Of a stretch of DNA of 64,000 nt, positions 17,915 to 25,794 are shown piece after piece. The first letter of the stretch is position 1. Each line of letters begins with the position of its first letter. The notes beneath the pieces were generated by a model. That model was not told the origin of the DNA. It saw nothing but the letters and a program-made list of their open reading frames with translations, and ran no database searches. Both the position numbers and the translations under genes were made by a program. The DNA comes from Trichococcus alkaliphilus (GTDB lineage: Bacteria > Bacillota > Bacilli > Lactobacillales > Aerococcaceae): contig NZ_PXZT01000012.1 of the NCBI RefSeq assembly GCF_003008695.1, forward strand, positions 1 through 64,000. Reading direction: 5' to 3'.

Positions 17915-18050
17915 AAAACCCGGTGAGGCGACCCTCGCCGGGAATCAGCGCCCGCAGCTGACCGAAAACCCGGTGAGGCGACTCTCGCCGGGAATCAGCG
18001 CCTCGCGGCCGATCGAAATCCCGGCGAGACAGCCCTCGCCGGGATTTTTT
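17915..18050. repeat. 51-bp palindromic repeat array A (three units)
   Basis: Three units begin at 17919, 17969 and 18020 (period 50-51). Each has a palindromic head, CCCGGTGAGG-N-CCTCGCCGGG, and a linker of about 25 bases ending ACCGAAAA. The third head is perfect and followed by TTTTTT (18018-18050), so it can act as an intrinsic terminator. Related arrays are at 19108, 32390 and 42779. The rest of the 17878-18146 gap holds no gene. Confidence 0.85.
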
Positions 18051-18146
18051 CTCCCAAAGAATTTTTAAGTCCAGGTATTTTGGCCTATTAATGAACAAAG
18101 ATTGAAATAAATCTTCTCCTATAGCGCAATTGGCAACAAATTACGT

Positions 18147-19085
18147 ATGTTTATGGTAGTAAATAAATATAATGGAGTGAGCGCTATCGCATACAAGGAA
18201 CGCACGAAACCAAAGCTTCTCCGCATCTATGAGGTTCTGTCCAATCGCATGATCCTGAGCAGTGATGACCACTATTACCACCTTCATCTAGATAAAGGTT
18301 TCGATGGGGAATACGGGTTAGATGGACTTACGGAACCATTATCTTCGCACTGCTTGGTACTGAATGATTTGCAGTTGGAATTCAGAAAATCTTCTTTTCA
18401 AGTCGATACACTTTTGATTTGTACTGACAAAATACGACTGTATGAAGTTAAGAATTACGAGGGAGTTCATACATGGGCGGATGATAAATTACTTAAATCA
18501 ACCGGTGTATATCTGGAAAATCCATGGGTACAATTGCAGCGGACTAAAGTGAAATTGGAATTGCTGCTTCAGTCCCTGTCGTGTCAAATGAAGGTGGAGG
18601 CGTATGTTGTCTATATCAATCCCGAATTCACTTTGTTGGAGGCGAAAGGTGATGGGAATTATCTTTTGCCTAGTCAGGTTCCCCTTCATTTTCGAAGTTT
18701 GCAAATGAAAGAGGCACCATCTTTTGAACAGCGACGGTTAGCTGAGCGATTGCTGCAGTTGCATAATCCGGATTATCCACCGCACATGAAACCAGTATAT
18801 TGCTATGAAGACCTGCGTAAAGGGATTGGTTGTCCGGCATGCGGGACTGTTGCGGAAGCTTTCCATGGACACTTCATAAAGTGTCAGACATGTGGTGAAA
18901 GAATGAATGTCAAAAAAGCAATCAAAAAAAACATTGAGGATTTTCGTCTCTTGTTCCCTGATGAAAAATTGACTACCAATCGCATGCTGGATTGGTGCGG
19001 TTCAGGCGATAAGGACCGCATATATCGGATTCTCAGAGAAAGCTATCAGCCTAAAGGAAATGCGCATGGCCGCTATTATATCTGA
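18147..19085 (+). CDS. NERD-domain protein with C-terminal zinc ribbon
   Basis: A protein of up to 312 residues with a nuclease-related domain (NERD) at about residues 45-150: FDGEYGLDGL, then QVDTLLICTDKIRLYEVKNYEG, where the D and the E-x-K pair match the PD-(D/E)xK nuclease core. A zinc ribbon follows (CPACG ... CQTCG at about 228-250), and the C-terminus is basic and helical. NERD proteins are thought to process or bind DNA or RNA; the exact role is unknown. The start is uncertain: the ATG at 18147 has no ribosome site, and a TATAAT at 18168-18173 lies inside the frame, so translation may start at GTG 18177 or later. The gene is bracketed by 51-bp repeat arrays A and B, which suggests a cassette or a late insertion. 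Confidence 0.7.
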   Translation: MFMVVNKYNGVSAIAYKERTKPKLLRIYEVLSNRMILSSDDHYYHLHLDKGFDGEYGLDGLTEPLSSHCLVLNDLQLEFRKSSFQVDTLLICTDKIRLYEVKNYEGVHTWADDKLLKSTGVYLENPWVQLQRTKVKLELLLQSLSCQMKVEAYVVYINPEFTLLEAKGDGNYLLPSQVPLHFRSLQMKEAPSFEQRRLAERLLQLHNPDYPPHMKPVYCYEDLRKGIGCPACGTVAEAFHGHFIKCQTCGERMNVKKAIKKNIEDFRLLFPDEKLTTNRMLDWCGSGDKDRIYRILRESYQPKGNAHGRYYI

Positions 19086-19107
19086 AATTCTGGAGTCCTG
19101 ATCCCAG

Positions 19108-19278
19108 CTGGTGCTGGCCGGGAACCAGCACACCGCGGACGACCGAAAACCCGGTGAGGTGGTCTTCACCGGGAAATAGCGCCCTGTGGCCGACCGAATA
19201 CCCTGTGAAGCGGCCCTCGCCGGGAACCAGCACCCCGGAGCCGGCCGGAAACCCGGTGAGGCAGCTCTCACCGGAAAA
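19108..19278. repeat. 51-bp palindromic repeat array B (about 3.5 units)
   Basis: Units start at about 19150, 19201 and 19252, with a partial one from 19108; the period is 51. Heads such as CCCGGTGAGG...TTCACCGGG are imperfect palindromes; linkers read AACCAGCACACCGCGGACGA or similar and end ACCGAAAA. Same family as array A, which lies on the other side of the NERD gene. Confidence 0.85.
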
Positions 19279-19357
19279 TTAAGCTCACTGGGGTTATCCG
19301 GGATATCCGGTAGACTTTTTTGATGCGCTTCAGTTCACGAATGGCCATCAAAAATGC

Positions 19358-19385
19358 TATACTGAATTTATTGAAACGTTTTCAA
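19358..19385 (+). promoter_or_regulatory. Promoter of the aldo/keto reductase with cre-like operator
   Basis: An extended -10 (TGCTATACT, -10 at 19358-19363) is followed at 19371-19385 by TTGAAACGTTTTCAA, a palindrome that resembles a cre site but is one base short of the consensus spacing. CcpA or another LacI-family repressor could bind it. Confidence 0.4.
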
Positions 19386-19415
19386 GAAAATCCGAAATGA
19401 AAGCTGGTATGACAA

Positions 19416-20339
19416 TTGAAAAAAATAAACATCGGCAATTCAGGTCTTTTCGCATCAGAAATTTCGCTCGGCATCATGCGTATGAACGCTTTGACGCATG
19501 AAGAAGCGACAGCGGTCATCCGCACGGCAGTGGACAACGGGATCGACTATTTCGATCACGCAGATATTTACGGCAGAGGGACTTCGGAGGAAATTTTCGG
19601 AAAAGCCTTCAAGGAACTCGGCATCGCGAGGGACAGCGTGATGCTGCAGACGAAGTGTGGCATTATACCGGGTGTCATGTTCGATTTCTCCAAAGAACAT
19701 ATCATCGCTTCGGTGGAAGGCAGCCTGAAACGCCTGCAGACCGATTATGTGGATGCTTTGCTTTTGCACCGGCCGGATACTTTGATGGAACCGGAGGAAG
19801 TTGCGGAAGCCTTTGATGAGTTGCACAAATCAGGGAAAGTGCGCCACTTCGGCGTCAGCAACCAAAATCCGATGCAAGTCGAATTACTGAAGAAAGTCGT
19901 CACGCAGCCATTATTGATCAACCAATTGCAGCTCAGCCTGACGCATGCACCGATGATCGATGCAGGCTTCAACGTGAATATGATGAACAGTCCATCGTTC
20001 GTGCATGACGGTTCCGTTTTGGAGTATAGCCGCATCACGGACATGACGATCCAACCATGGTCGCCTTTCCAAGTCGGAAACGGGAAAAAGGGGCTGTTCT
20101 TCGATCATCCCGATTATGTGGAGTTGAATGAAAAAATCGAAGCGATGGCGGATGACAAGGGCGTATCCCGTGAAGCGATCGCAATCGCTTGGTTGCTGCG
20201 TCACCCTGCCAAAATGCAGCCGATTGTCGGCAGCATGAATCCGGAGCGCATCGCGGCCATCTGTAAAGCTTCCGATGTGGAGCTGAGCCGCACCGAGTGG
20301 TATGAGCTCTACAAGGCTGCAGGCAAAAAGTTACCTTAA
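19416..20339 (+). CDS. Aldo/keto reductase (YdhF-like)
   Basis: A 307-residue NADPH-dependent aldo/keto reductase. The catalytic tetrad is visible: Asp and Tyr in FDHADIYG, Lys in LQTKCGI, His in LLLHRPD; the C-terminal cofactor region reads QPIVGSMNPERI. The size and the short N-terminus match the YdhF group of oxidoreductases. TTG 19416 is used because it is the only start in frame before the conserved beta-barrel strand (KKINIGNSGL); its ribosome site is weak. Substrate unknown. Single-gene unit with a bidirectional terminator behind. Confidence 0.88.
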   Translation: MKKINIGNSGLFASEISLGIMRMNALTHEEATAVIRTAVDNGIDYFDHADIYGRGTSEEIFGKAFKELGIARDSVMLQTKCGIIPGVMFDFSKEHIIASVEGSLKRLQTDYVDALLLHRPDTLMEPEEVAEAFDELHKSGKVRHFGVSNQNPMQVELLKKVVTQPLLINQLQLSLTHAPMIDAGFNVNMMNSPSFVHDGSVLEYSRITDMTIQPWSPFQVGNGKKGLFFDHPDYVELNEKIEAMADDKGVSREAIAIAWLLRHPAKMQPIVGSMNPERIAAICKASDVELSRTEWYELYKAAGKKLP

Positions 20340-20364
20340 ACAAAAAGCACGCTATTTTGTAATG

Positions 20365-20406
20365 AAAAAAGACCGAGATTCCAAATGGAGTCTTGGTCTT
20401 TTTTCT
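20365..20406. terminator. Bidirectional terminator
   Basis: AAAAAAGACCGAGATTCC ... GGAGTCTTGGTCTTTTTT between the convergent reductase and lipoprotein genes. Confidence 0.88.
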
Positions 20407-20462
20407 TTAAATGAGCAGTACGAGGAGCAACAGACTGTATCATGGTCGAATGTAATTTTTGA

Positions 20463-21227
20463 TCAAAAAGAAGAATCCGCTGTTTCGGCAGTCGTATCGG
20501 CTGGATCGAAGTCGGGAACAGTCTTCAATTTTTGCGCTTGATCGTACAGATCGAACTCGCCCGTCAGTTCCGTTGTAGCAATGGTTTTTTGATCAGTGTG
20601 CGTGACCGTGGAAAGATAGGAGAATGCTGTCATATAGAAGGTTTCGGCATCCAGACGGATAGCGATCTCGTAATCGGTCTGCTCGGATGGCAGGGTCTGG
20701 AACAGGTAGTTTATTTCTTTGTTCAGCGCATCATCGCTGCCGGAAAAGCTGAGCAAATACTCATCCCCTTCCAGTTCGAGGGTGCCGTATTCTTCAATGA
20801 TTTGGCTCAGTTCGATAAACGTCTCCAGCGGATAAACCTGCAGACTTGCGAGCGGGACATCGGGCGTGGCATAAGCGGTCCAATCGCCATCGTCGGTCCG
20901 GATGTAACCCACTTCAGGCGTCACATAGAACTCGGATTTTGTTGCGGGATAGTCGCTGTTTTTGTCAATCCGCTTTCCATAACCGGTCTTTTCTTCTGGG
21001 AACAGCGTCGCATCAGCGGTTGTGTACTGCTCGTTCACCGCTGTAGCTCCATTCAGGTCTTCTTTTGTGGTCGTTGTGGTTAACGAGACGTATTGGTGAT
21101 AGCTTTCAAGGTCGGCAGAACGGTTGATCAGGTTCTGCATGACTTCTTCCCCAGGTAGCGCAGTCGCGCAGGCGGAAAGCAGGAAGAGCGGAAGGAGCAG
21201 TAGCGCAGAAAGGATGATTTTTTTCAA
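20463..21227 (-). CDS. Putative lipoprotein, 254 residues
   Basis: A surface lipoprotein. The N-terminus (KKIILSALLLLPLFLLSACA) is a type II signal peptide with lipobox LSAC; the mature part is acidic and contains pieces such as MQNLINRSADLESYHQYVSL and SFSGSDDALNKEINYLF that recall the DUF6612/LolA-like family of Firmicute lipoproteins, but I cannot confirm this. TTG 21227 is chosen since GGAGG lies nine bases upstream; the TTG at 21242 overlaps that site. It is divergent from the AraC gene and ends at the 20365 terminator. Confidence 0.75.
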   Translation of the reverse strand: MKKIILSALLLLPLFLLSACATALPGEEVMQNLINRSADLESYHQYVSLTTTTTKEDLNGATAVNEQYTTADATLFPEEKTGYGKRIDKNSDYPATKSEFYVTPEVGYIRTDDGDWTAYATPDVPLASLQVYPLETFIELSQIIEEYGTLELEGDEYLLSFSGSDDALNKEINYLFQTLPSEQTDYEIAIRLDAETFYMTAFSYLSTVTHTDQKTIATTELTGEFDLYDQAQKLKTVPDFDPADTTAETADSSF

Positions 21228-21385
21228 GGGTGGTGCCTCCAAATCTATAGTAAAGGTTATGGGATTAGTCAGTTTGTTGGGGATCTGCCCGATTCGGGCA
21301 ATCTTTTCTCATTGTACAAGAGAATCTGGGATTACGAAAGGGTTGAATTTCATATGGGAAGTGAGCCACAGAGAAAAACGCGGGT

Positions 21386-21414
21386 TTGCTATAGCAAGGA
21401 GACCATTCTATAAT
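21386..21414 (+). promoter_or_regulatory. Promoter of the msm-locus AraC regulator
   Basis: TTGCTA (21386-21391), a 17-base spacer and TATAAT (21409-21414), ending 42 bases before the AraC start codon. Confidence 0.6.
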
Positions 21415-21456
21415 GAGAGCAACAGCTTTAAGAGGAATAAGACCGAGGTGATGAAA

Positions 21457-22293
21457 ATGGATGAGGATTTTTTTAAAGAAGAAATCTATTATAGAGACCT
21501 TTATTACACAACCAAAGGAAAAGAGGAGTGTGCTCCCAACCATAGTTTCGGACCAACTGTCCGGGAATATTTTTTGATCCATATCATTATGAAGGGTAAG
21601 GGCTACTTCGAGATTGGCAACAGCCGGTTCAACCTGAAAGAAGGCCAATTTTTCATCATTTATCCGAACGTGATAACCTATTATCAAGCGGATGAAGAGG
21701 ATCCTTGGGAATATTACTGGATCGGCATGCAAGGCGAGCAGTTGGAGGCCTTGCTGGAGGCCATCGGATTCCGGGTTTCGCATCCGGTGGGGAATGTGAA
21801 AAATTTCGGCCAAGTAAAAGAGATGATGCAGGAAATCATGGCGGCCAATCCATTCGATATCTTATCGCGGCTGCGGTTGCAAGGGCAATTGTACCTTCTG
21901 TTGAGCCTGTTGGGGCACGATCTGAACGGCACCGAAATCAAACAGATCGAGAAAATCAACAAAGGCGTCGAATATACAAAAAGGGCGCTTGAAATCATTA
22001 AAGACAGGTATCGGGATGTCGATTTTCAGATCGGTGACATCAGCCGGGAACTGTCTTTGAACGATTCCTACTTGACTTCGATTTTCCATAAAACGACAAA
22101 CCGGACGCCCCATGAATATTTGATCGAGTTCCGTGTTTTCAAAAGCCGTGAATATCTGGAAACGACGGATCTCAGCATTGCCGAGATCGCTGAGAAGGTC
22201 GGCTACAAAAATCCTTTGAGCTTCACGCGTATCTTCAAAAGCAAGATGGAGATGTCTCCGAGGGCTTATGTAAAGAAAGTCAAAACGAAATAG
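21457..22293 (+). CDS. msmR: AraC-family regulator of the alpha-galactoside locus (MsmR/RafR-like)
   Basis: A 278-residue AraC/XylS regulator. The N-terminal half is a cupin sugar-sensing domain (MKGKGYFEIGNSRFNLKEGQFFIIYP); the C-terminal 100 residues hold two HTHs (VDFQIGDISRELSLNDSYLTS and LSIAEIAEKVGYKNPLSFTR, then RIFKSKMEMSPRAYVKK). The position in front of msmEFG-gtfA-aga and the domain order match MsmR of Streptococcus mutans, an activator responding to alpha-galactosides. ATG 21457 follows GAGGTG by six bases; the frame is open far upstream but without a site. The msmE promoter has no good -35, as expected if an activator is needed. Confidence 0.85.
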   Translation: MDEDFFKEEIYYRDLYYTTKGKEECAPNHSFGPTVREYFLIHIIMKGKGYFEIGNSRFNLKEGQFFIIYPNVITYYQADEEDPWEYYWIGMQGEQLEALLEAIGFRVSHPVGNVKNFGQVKEMMQEIMAANPFDILSRLRLQGQLYLLLSLLGHDLNGTEIKQIEKINKGVEYTKRALEIIKDRYRDVDFQIGDISRELSLNDSYLTSIFHKTTNRTPHEYLIEFRVFKSREYLETTDLSIAEIAEKVGYKNPLSFTRIFKSKMEMSPRAYVKKVKTK

Positions 22294-22316
22294 TACAGCA
22301 AGGTAAACTGGACGAC

Positions 22317-22376
22317 AAAGGTCGGGCCACTTGGCAACGCTGCAAAGCCGGTTCCGGGCAGGTCCGGCCTTTTTGC
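22317..22376 (+). terminator. Terminator after the AraC gene
   Basis: A 12-bp stem AAAGGTCGGGCC / GGTCCGGCCTTT (with G-T pairs) and a run of T, separating the regulator from the transport operon. An inner hairpin (GCCGG/CCGGC) also forms. Confidence 0.65.
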
Positions 22377-22501
22377 TTTAACAGCAATACCTTGAGGGCA
22401 TACACGCTGATAATATTAAAATCAACAAAAAGGTATGTTTTTGTACGGCTGAATATCTATCGGACGCATCTTATATTTGGTATTATAAGGACATCAAAAC
22501 A

Positions 22502-22515
22502 AGTAAACGTTTACA
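22502..22515 (+). promoter_or_regulatory. cre site upstream of msmE
   Basis: AGTAAACGTTTACA matches the CcpA consensus TGWNANCGNTNWCA except for the first base and is nearly palindromic. It lies 105 bases before msmE. A -10-like TATACAAT occurs near 22580 without a clear -35. This fits glucose repression plus AraC activation. The 22377-22619 gap holds no gene. Confidence 0.7.
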
Positions 22516-22619
22516 AATCGATTGTTTTTGAACAGTTCAGGTGCAATTTTTCTAGGGTCCAATAGTTTCTTTGTTTTAAACTATACAATTTTATAGATAA
22601 ACGAAAAGGTGGAGAAGAG

Positions 22620-23894
22620 ATGTTAAAGAATTGGAAGAAAGTATCATTGGCTACAGTATTGTTATCAGGACTTGTTTTAGGTGCGTGCGGAAACGGTTCC
22701 GAGGGTGGAAGCGATTCTGGTGAAGTGACGATCACTTACGGCATTTGGGACAAAATCCAACAACCGGGTATGGAAGCGATAGCGGAAGCTTTCGAAGCGG
22801 AAAATCCTGACATCCAGGTAAACGTTGAAGTGACACCTTGGGATCAATATTGGACCAAATTGGAAGCAGGCGCACAAGGCGGCAGCATGCCGGATGTATT
22901 CTGGATGCACTCCAATGAAATCGCGAAATACACGACTGGCGGCGTCCTGATGGATTTGTCGGAAACTTACGCAAACAGCGAATTGACTTCCTTGGATCAT
23001 TTCCCGGAGGAATTGGTCGAACTGTATTCCGCTGATGATGCGCTCTACGGCATCCCGAAAGACTACGACACGATTGCGCTATGGTACAACAAAACGCTGT
23101 TCGACGCAGCTGGCGTTGCTTATCCGGATGAAACCTGGACTTGGGACACGATGTTGGCAGCCGCTCAAACGTTGAACGATCCCGACAACGGCGTATACGG
23201 CATTTTGGCTCCTTTGAACAGACAAGAAGGCTACCACAACTTCATCTTCCAGAACGGCGGCTACGTATTGTCCGATGACAAGACCGAATCCGGTTTCCGT
23301 TTGGACGAAACGATCGAAGCCGTGCAATGGTATGCGGATCTGAGCGTGAAACATGGCGTATCACCGACGCAAAGCCAATTTGCTGAAAATACGAACTTGT
23401 CCTTCTTCCAATCAGGACGTGGCGCGATGGGCTTCTTCGGCTCTTGGATGACAGGGGAAATGGCCAACAATGAATATACGGCTGCCAATGCTGATGTAGC
23501 GCCATTACCGCAAGGCAAACAAGCGGGAACAATATTCAATGGCTTGGCCAACTCCGTTGCGGCTTCAACTGAAAATGAAGAAGCAGCCCTGAAATTCGTC
23601 GAATTCCTGGGAACAGAGGAAGCGATGCGTCTGCAAGGCGAGAACGGCGCGGCTATCCCGGCTTATGAAGGAACAGAAGAAACATTCGTAAAAGCATACA
23701 GCCAATTCAATATGCAAGTCTATGTAGATCAAATGGAAAATGCCTACATCAAGCCTTACTCAGCAGAGACAGCCCGTTGGGAAGATGTCGAAAACAATGC
23801 TTTGATGCCTGTATTTGACGGTGCAACGACTGTTAAAGATGTGGCTGCAGACATCGTCTCCGGTGTTGAAGAAGTCTTGGCGAACGAAAAATAA
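22620..23894 (+). CDS. msmE: Sugar ABC transporter substrate-binding lipoprotein (MsmE-like)
   Basis: A 424-residue extracellular binding protein (family 1, CUT1 type). The lipoprotein signal is clear (ATVLLSGLVLGACGN), followed by a low-complexity Gly/Ser/Glu linker and a mature domain with GGSMPDVFWMHSNEIAKY and the conserved TIALWYNKTLFDAAGV. ATG 22620 follows GGTGGAGAAGAG. It is the first gene of msmEFG-gtfA-aga. By context it binds raffinose, melibiose or related alpha-galactosides. A hairpin without a T run follows it and probably stabilises the upstream message so that the binding protein is made in excess over the permeases. Confidence 0.9.
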   Translation: MLKNWKKVSLATVLLSGLVLGACGNGSEGGSDSGEVTITYGIWDKIQQPGMEAIAEAFEAENPDIQVNVEVTPWDQYWTKLEAGAQGGSMPDVFWMHSNEIAKYTTGGVLMDLSETYANSELTSLDHFPEELVELYSADDALYGIPKDYDTIALWYNKTLFDAAGVAYPDETWTWDTMLAAAQTLNDPDNGVYGILAPLNRQEGYHNFIFQNGGYVLSDDKTESGFRLDETIEAVQWYADLSVKHGVSPTQSQFAENTNLSFFQSGRGAMGFFGSWMTGEMANNEYTAANADVAPLPQGKQAGTIFNGLANSVAASTENEEAALKFVEFLGTEEAMRLQGENGAAIPAYEGTEETFVKAYSQFNMQVYVDQMENAYIKPYSAETARWEDVENNALMPVFDGATTVKDVAADIVSGVEEVLANEK

Positions 23895-23901
23895 TAAAAT
23901 A

Positions 23902-23940
23902 GAAGGCCGCTTATGGGGAACACTCCCATAAGTGGCTTTC
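23902..23940 (+). promoter_or_regulatory. Intercistronic hairpin between msmE and msmF
   Basis: GAAGGCCGCTTATGGG pairs with CCCATAAGTGGCTTTC around a short loop, with no T run. Most likely an mRNA-stabilising or partial-termination hairpin, common after binding-protein genes. Confidence 0.6.
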
Positions 23941-23962
23941 AATATATATAGAGGTGAAAGTG

Positions 23963-24901
23963 ATGAAATCGGATATAGCAATCCCTAAAGAAAAAACGCT
24001 CCGCACCGTGACCGCAAAGGAACGCAAAAGAAAAATGGCACTGTGGGGCTGGTTTTTTATCGCCCCAACATTTATCGGACTTTTGATCCTGAACGTCATC
24101 CCGTTATTCCAGTCGCTTTACATGAGTTTCCAGAATGTGAGTACATTCGGCACTTCAACCTTTGTCGGGATGGACAACTATCTGCAGATGCTGCAAGATC
24201 CTGAATTCTGGCAATCATTGAAAAATACCTTCTTCTACGCCGCTATCCAAGTGCCCATCACAATGATCCTGTCGCTGTTCTTTGCAGTACTGATGAACAC
24301 GAAGATAAAAGCGGTCGGACTGTACCGTACCATCTTCTTCCTGCCGATGATCGCCGCTCCGGCAGCCGTGGCCATGGTTTGGCGCTGGTTGTTCAATTCG
24401 GAATACGGCTTGCTTAATGCGGTGCTGGATAAACTTGGCTATTCCGGATCCATTATGTGGATCACCGATCCTGATGTGGCAATCTGGTCCATCATCATCG
24501 TCGGAATCTGGACGAATGTCGGCTACAACATGATCCTGCTGTTGGCGGGTCTGAAGGAAATACCCAAAGAATATTATGAAGCAGCTGTTGTGGATGGCGC
24601 CGGACCGTTGAAGCAATTCTTCGCGATCACGCTGCCGTTGCTTTCGCCGCAACTGTTCTTCGTTTCCGTAACAAGTGTCATCAGTGCCCTGCAGGTGTTC
24701 GATGTCATCTTCATGATGTTCGACCGCACGAACTTGGCGCTGAAGAGCACGCAATCGCTCGTGTACATGTTCTTCAATGAATCATTCGTGCTCAATGACA
24801 AAGGCTTCGGTTCGGCTGTCGCCATCTCATTAGTATTGATCATCATGGCGATCACCGGCATCCAGCTGTTGGCGCAGAAAAAATGGGTCACCTACGATTA
24901 G
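23963..24901 (+). CDS. msmF: Sugar ABC transporter permease (MsmF-like)
   Basis: A 312-residue CUT1-type permease with six membrane helices and the EAA loop that docks the ATPase (EYYEAAVVDGAGPLKQFFAI, EAAxxDGA). The start is taken at ATG 23963, six bases after GAGGTG; the GTG at 23954 overlaps that site. It forms a heterodimer with the next gene product, and the ATPase is probably MsmK encoded at 32659. The gene ends 12 bases before msmG. Confidence 0.9.
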   Translation: MKSDIAIPKEKTLRTVTAKERKRKMALWGWFFIAPTFIGLLILNVIPLFQSLYMSFQNVSTFGTSTFVGMDNYLQMLQDPEFWQSLKNTFFYAAIQVPITMILSLFFAVLMNTKIKAVGLYRTIFFLPMIAAPAAVAMVWRWLFNSEYGLLNAVLDKLGYSGSIMWITDPDVAIWSIIIVGIWTNVGYNMILLLAGLKEIPKEYYEAAVVDGAGPLKQFFAITLPLLSPQLFFVSVTSVISALQVFDVIFMMFDRTNLALKSTQSLVYMFFNESFVLNDKGFGSAVAISLVLIIMAITGIQLLAQKKWVTYD

Positions 24902-24913
24902 GAGTGAATAGAT

Positions 24914-25738
24914 ATGCAGACAAAAATGAATAAAACGACGGCACTGATCCACATCGTGCTGATCATCGGATCCTTGCTGATGGTCGTGCCGTTCTTATGG
25001 ATGGTCCTGACTTCGGGAAAAACAATCAGCGAATCCACGCAGATACCGCCGCAAATTTTCCCGGAAGCATTCCAGATTGAGAACTATAAAGCAGTATGGA
25101 ATTCCTTGCCGTTCGTAAGCTTCTACCTAAATACAGGGTTGATGATTGCCATCAGGGTATTGACCTCGACAATCTTCAGCGCGATGGCGGCCTTCGCGGT
25201 TGCGAAACTGTCGTTCCCAGGAAAAAACCTGTTTTTCGTAATCGTCCTGACGCAGATGATGATCCCTTCGCAGATCTATCTGACGCCGCAATATTTGCTG
25301 GTCCAGAATCTGGGGCTGCTGAACACAATCTCAGCCTTGGTCATCCCGGGCATCGTCTCCGCTTTCGGGACCTTCCTGCTTCGCCAATTCTTCATGAAGC
25401 TGCCTGATGAATTGATGGAAGCCGCCACGATCGATGGCGCATCGATCTGGCAAGTGTTCTTCCGCATCTACATGCCGCTGGCGCGTTCCGGCTTGGTGGC
25501 CTTGGGGATCTTCACGTCGCTCTTTGCCTTCAAGGACTTGATGTGGCCGTTGGTCGTCAACATGTCCCAGGACAAAATGACGCTGTCGGCTGGATTGGCC
25601 AGCCTGCAAGGGCAATTCACGACCAATTATCCGCAGCTGATGGCCGGTTCGGTCATCGCGATCATTCCGATGATCATCCTTTACATCATATTCCAAAAAC
25701 AATTCATCGAAGGCATCGCTACAACCGGTGGGAAATAA
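24914..25738 (+). CDS. msmG: Sugar ABC transporter permease (MsmG-like)
   Basis: A 274-residue CUT1 permease, MalG branch, with six helices and the EAA loop LMEAATIDGASIWQVFFRIY. ATG 24914 follows TTAGGAGTG. It partners msmF in the membrane; no ATPase gene lies in the operon, as in other systems that share a general MsmK. A hairpin lies between it and gtfA. Confidence 0.9.
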   Translation: MQTKMNKTTALIHIVLIIGSLLMVVPFLWMVLTSGKTISESTQIPPQIFPEAFQIENYKAVWNSLPFVSFYLNTGLMIAIRVLTSTIFSAMAAFAVAKLSFPGKNLFFVIVLTQMMIPSQIYLTPQYLLVQNLGLLNTISALVIPGIVSAFGTFLLRQFFMKLPDELMEAATIDGASIWQVFFRIYMPLARSGLVALGIFTSLFAFKDLMWPLVVNMSQDKMTLSAGLASLQGQFTTNYPQLMAGSVIAIIPMIILYIIFQKQFIEGIATTGGK

Positions 25739-25742
25739 ATAA

Positions 25743-25766
25743 AAGCTGAGCGGGTTCGTTCAGCTT
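25743..25766 (+). promoter_or_regulatory. Intercistronic hairpin between msmG and gtfA
   Basis: AAGCTGA-N10-TCAGCTT without a T run, directly after msmG. Probably a processing or stability element rather than a full terminator, since gtfA has no promoter of its own that I can see. Confidence 0.5.
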
Positions 25767-25794
25767 AACGATATTTGAGAATGAGGTAACTGTA

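Noticed and set aside
17814-18098. Open frames on both strands over repeat array A
   Set aside because: They run across the terminator hairpins and the palindromic repeats, lack ribosome sites, and are explained by a 51-bp period that keeps frames open.
19002-19271. 89-codon minus-strand frame over array B
   Set aside because: It overlaps the end of the NERD gene and the repeats; no ribosome site. Kept only as part of the repeat observation.
17915-19280. CRISPR array
   Set aside because: Units are contiguous and the linkers are conserved between units, so there are no unique spacers; no cas genes are nearby.
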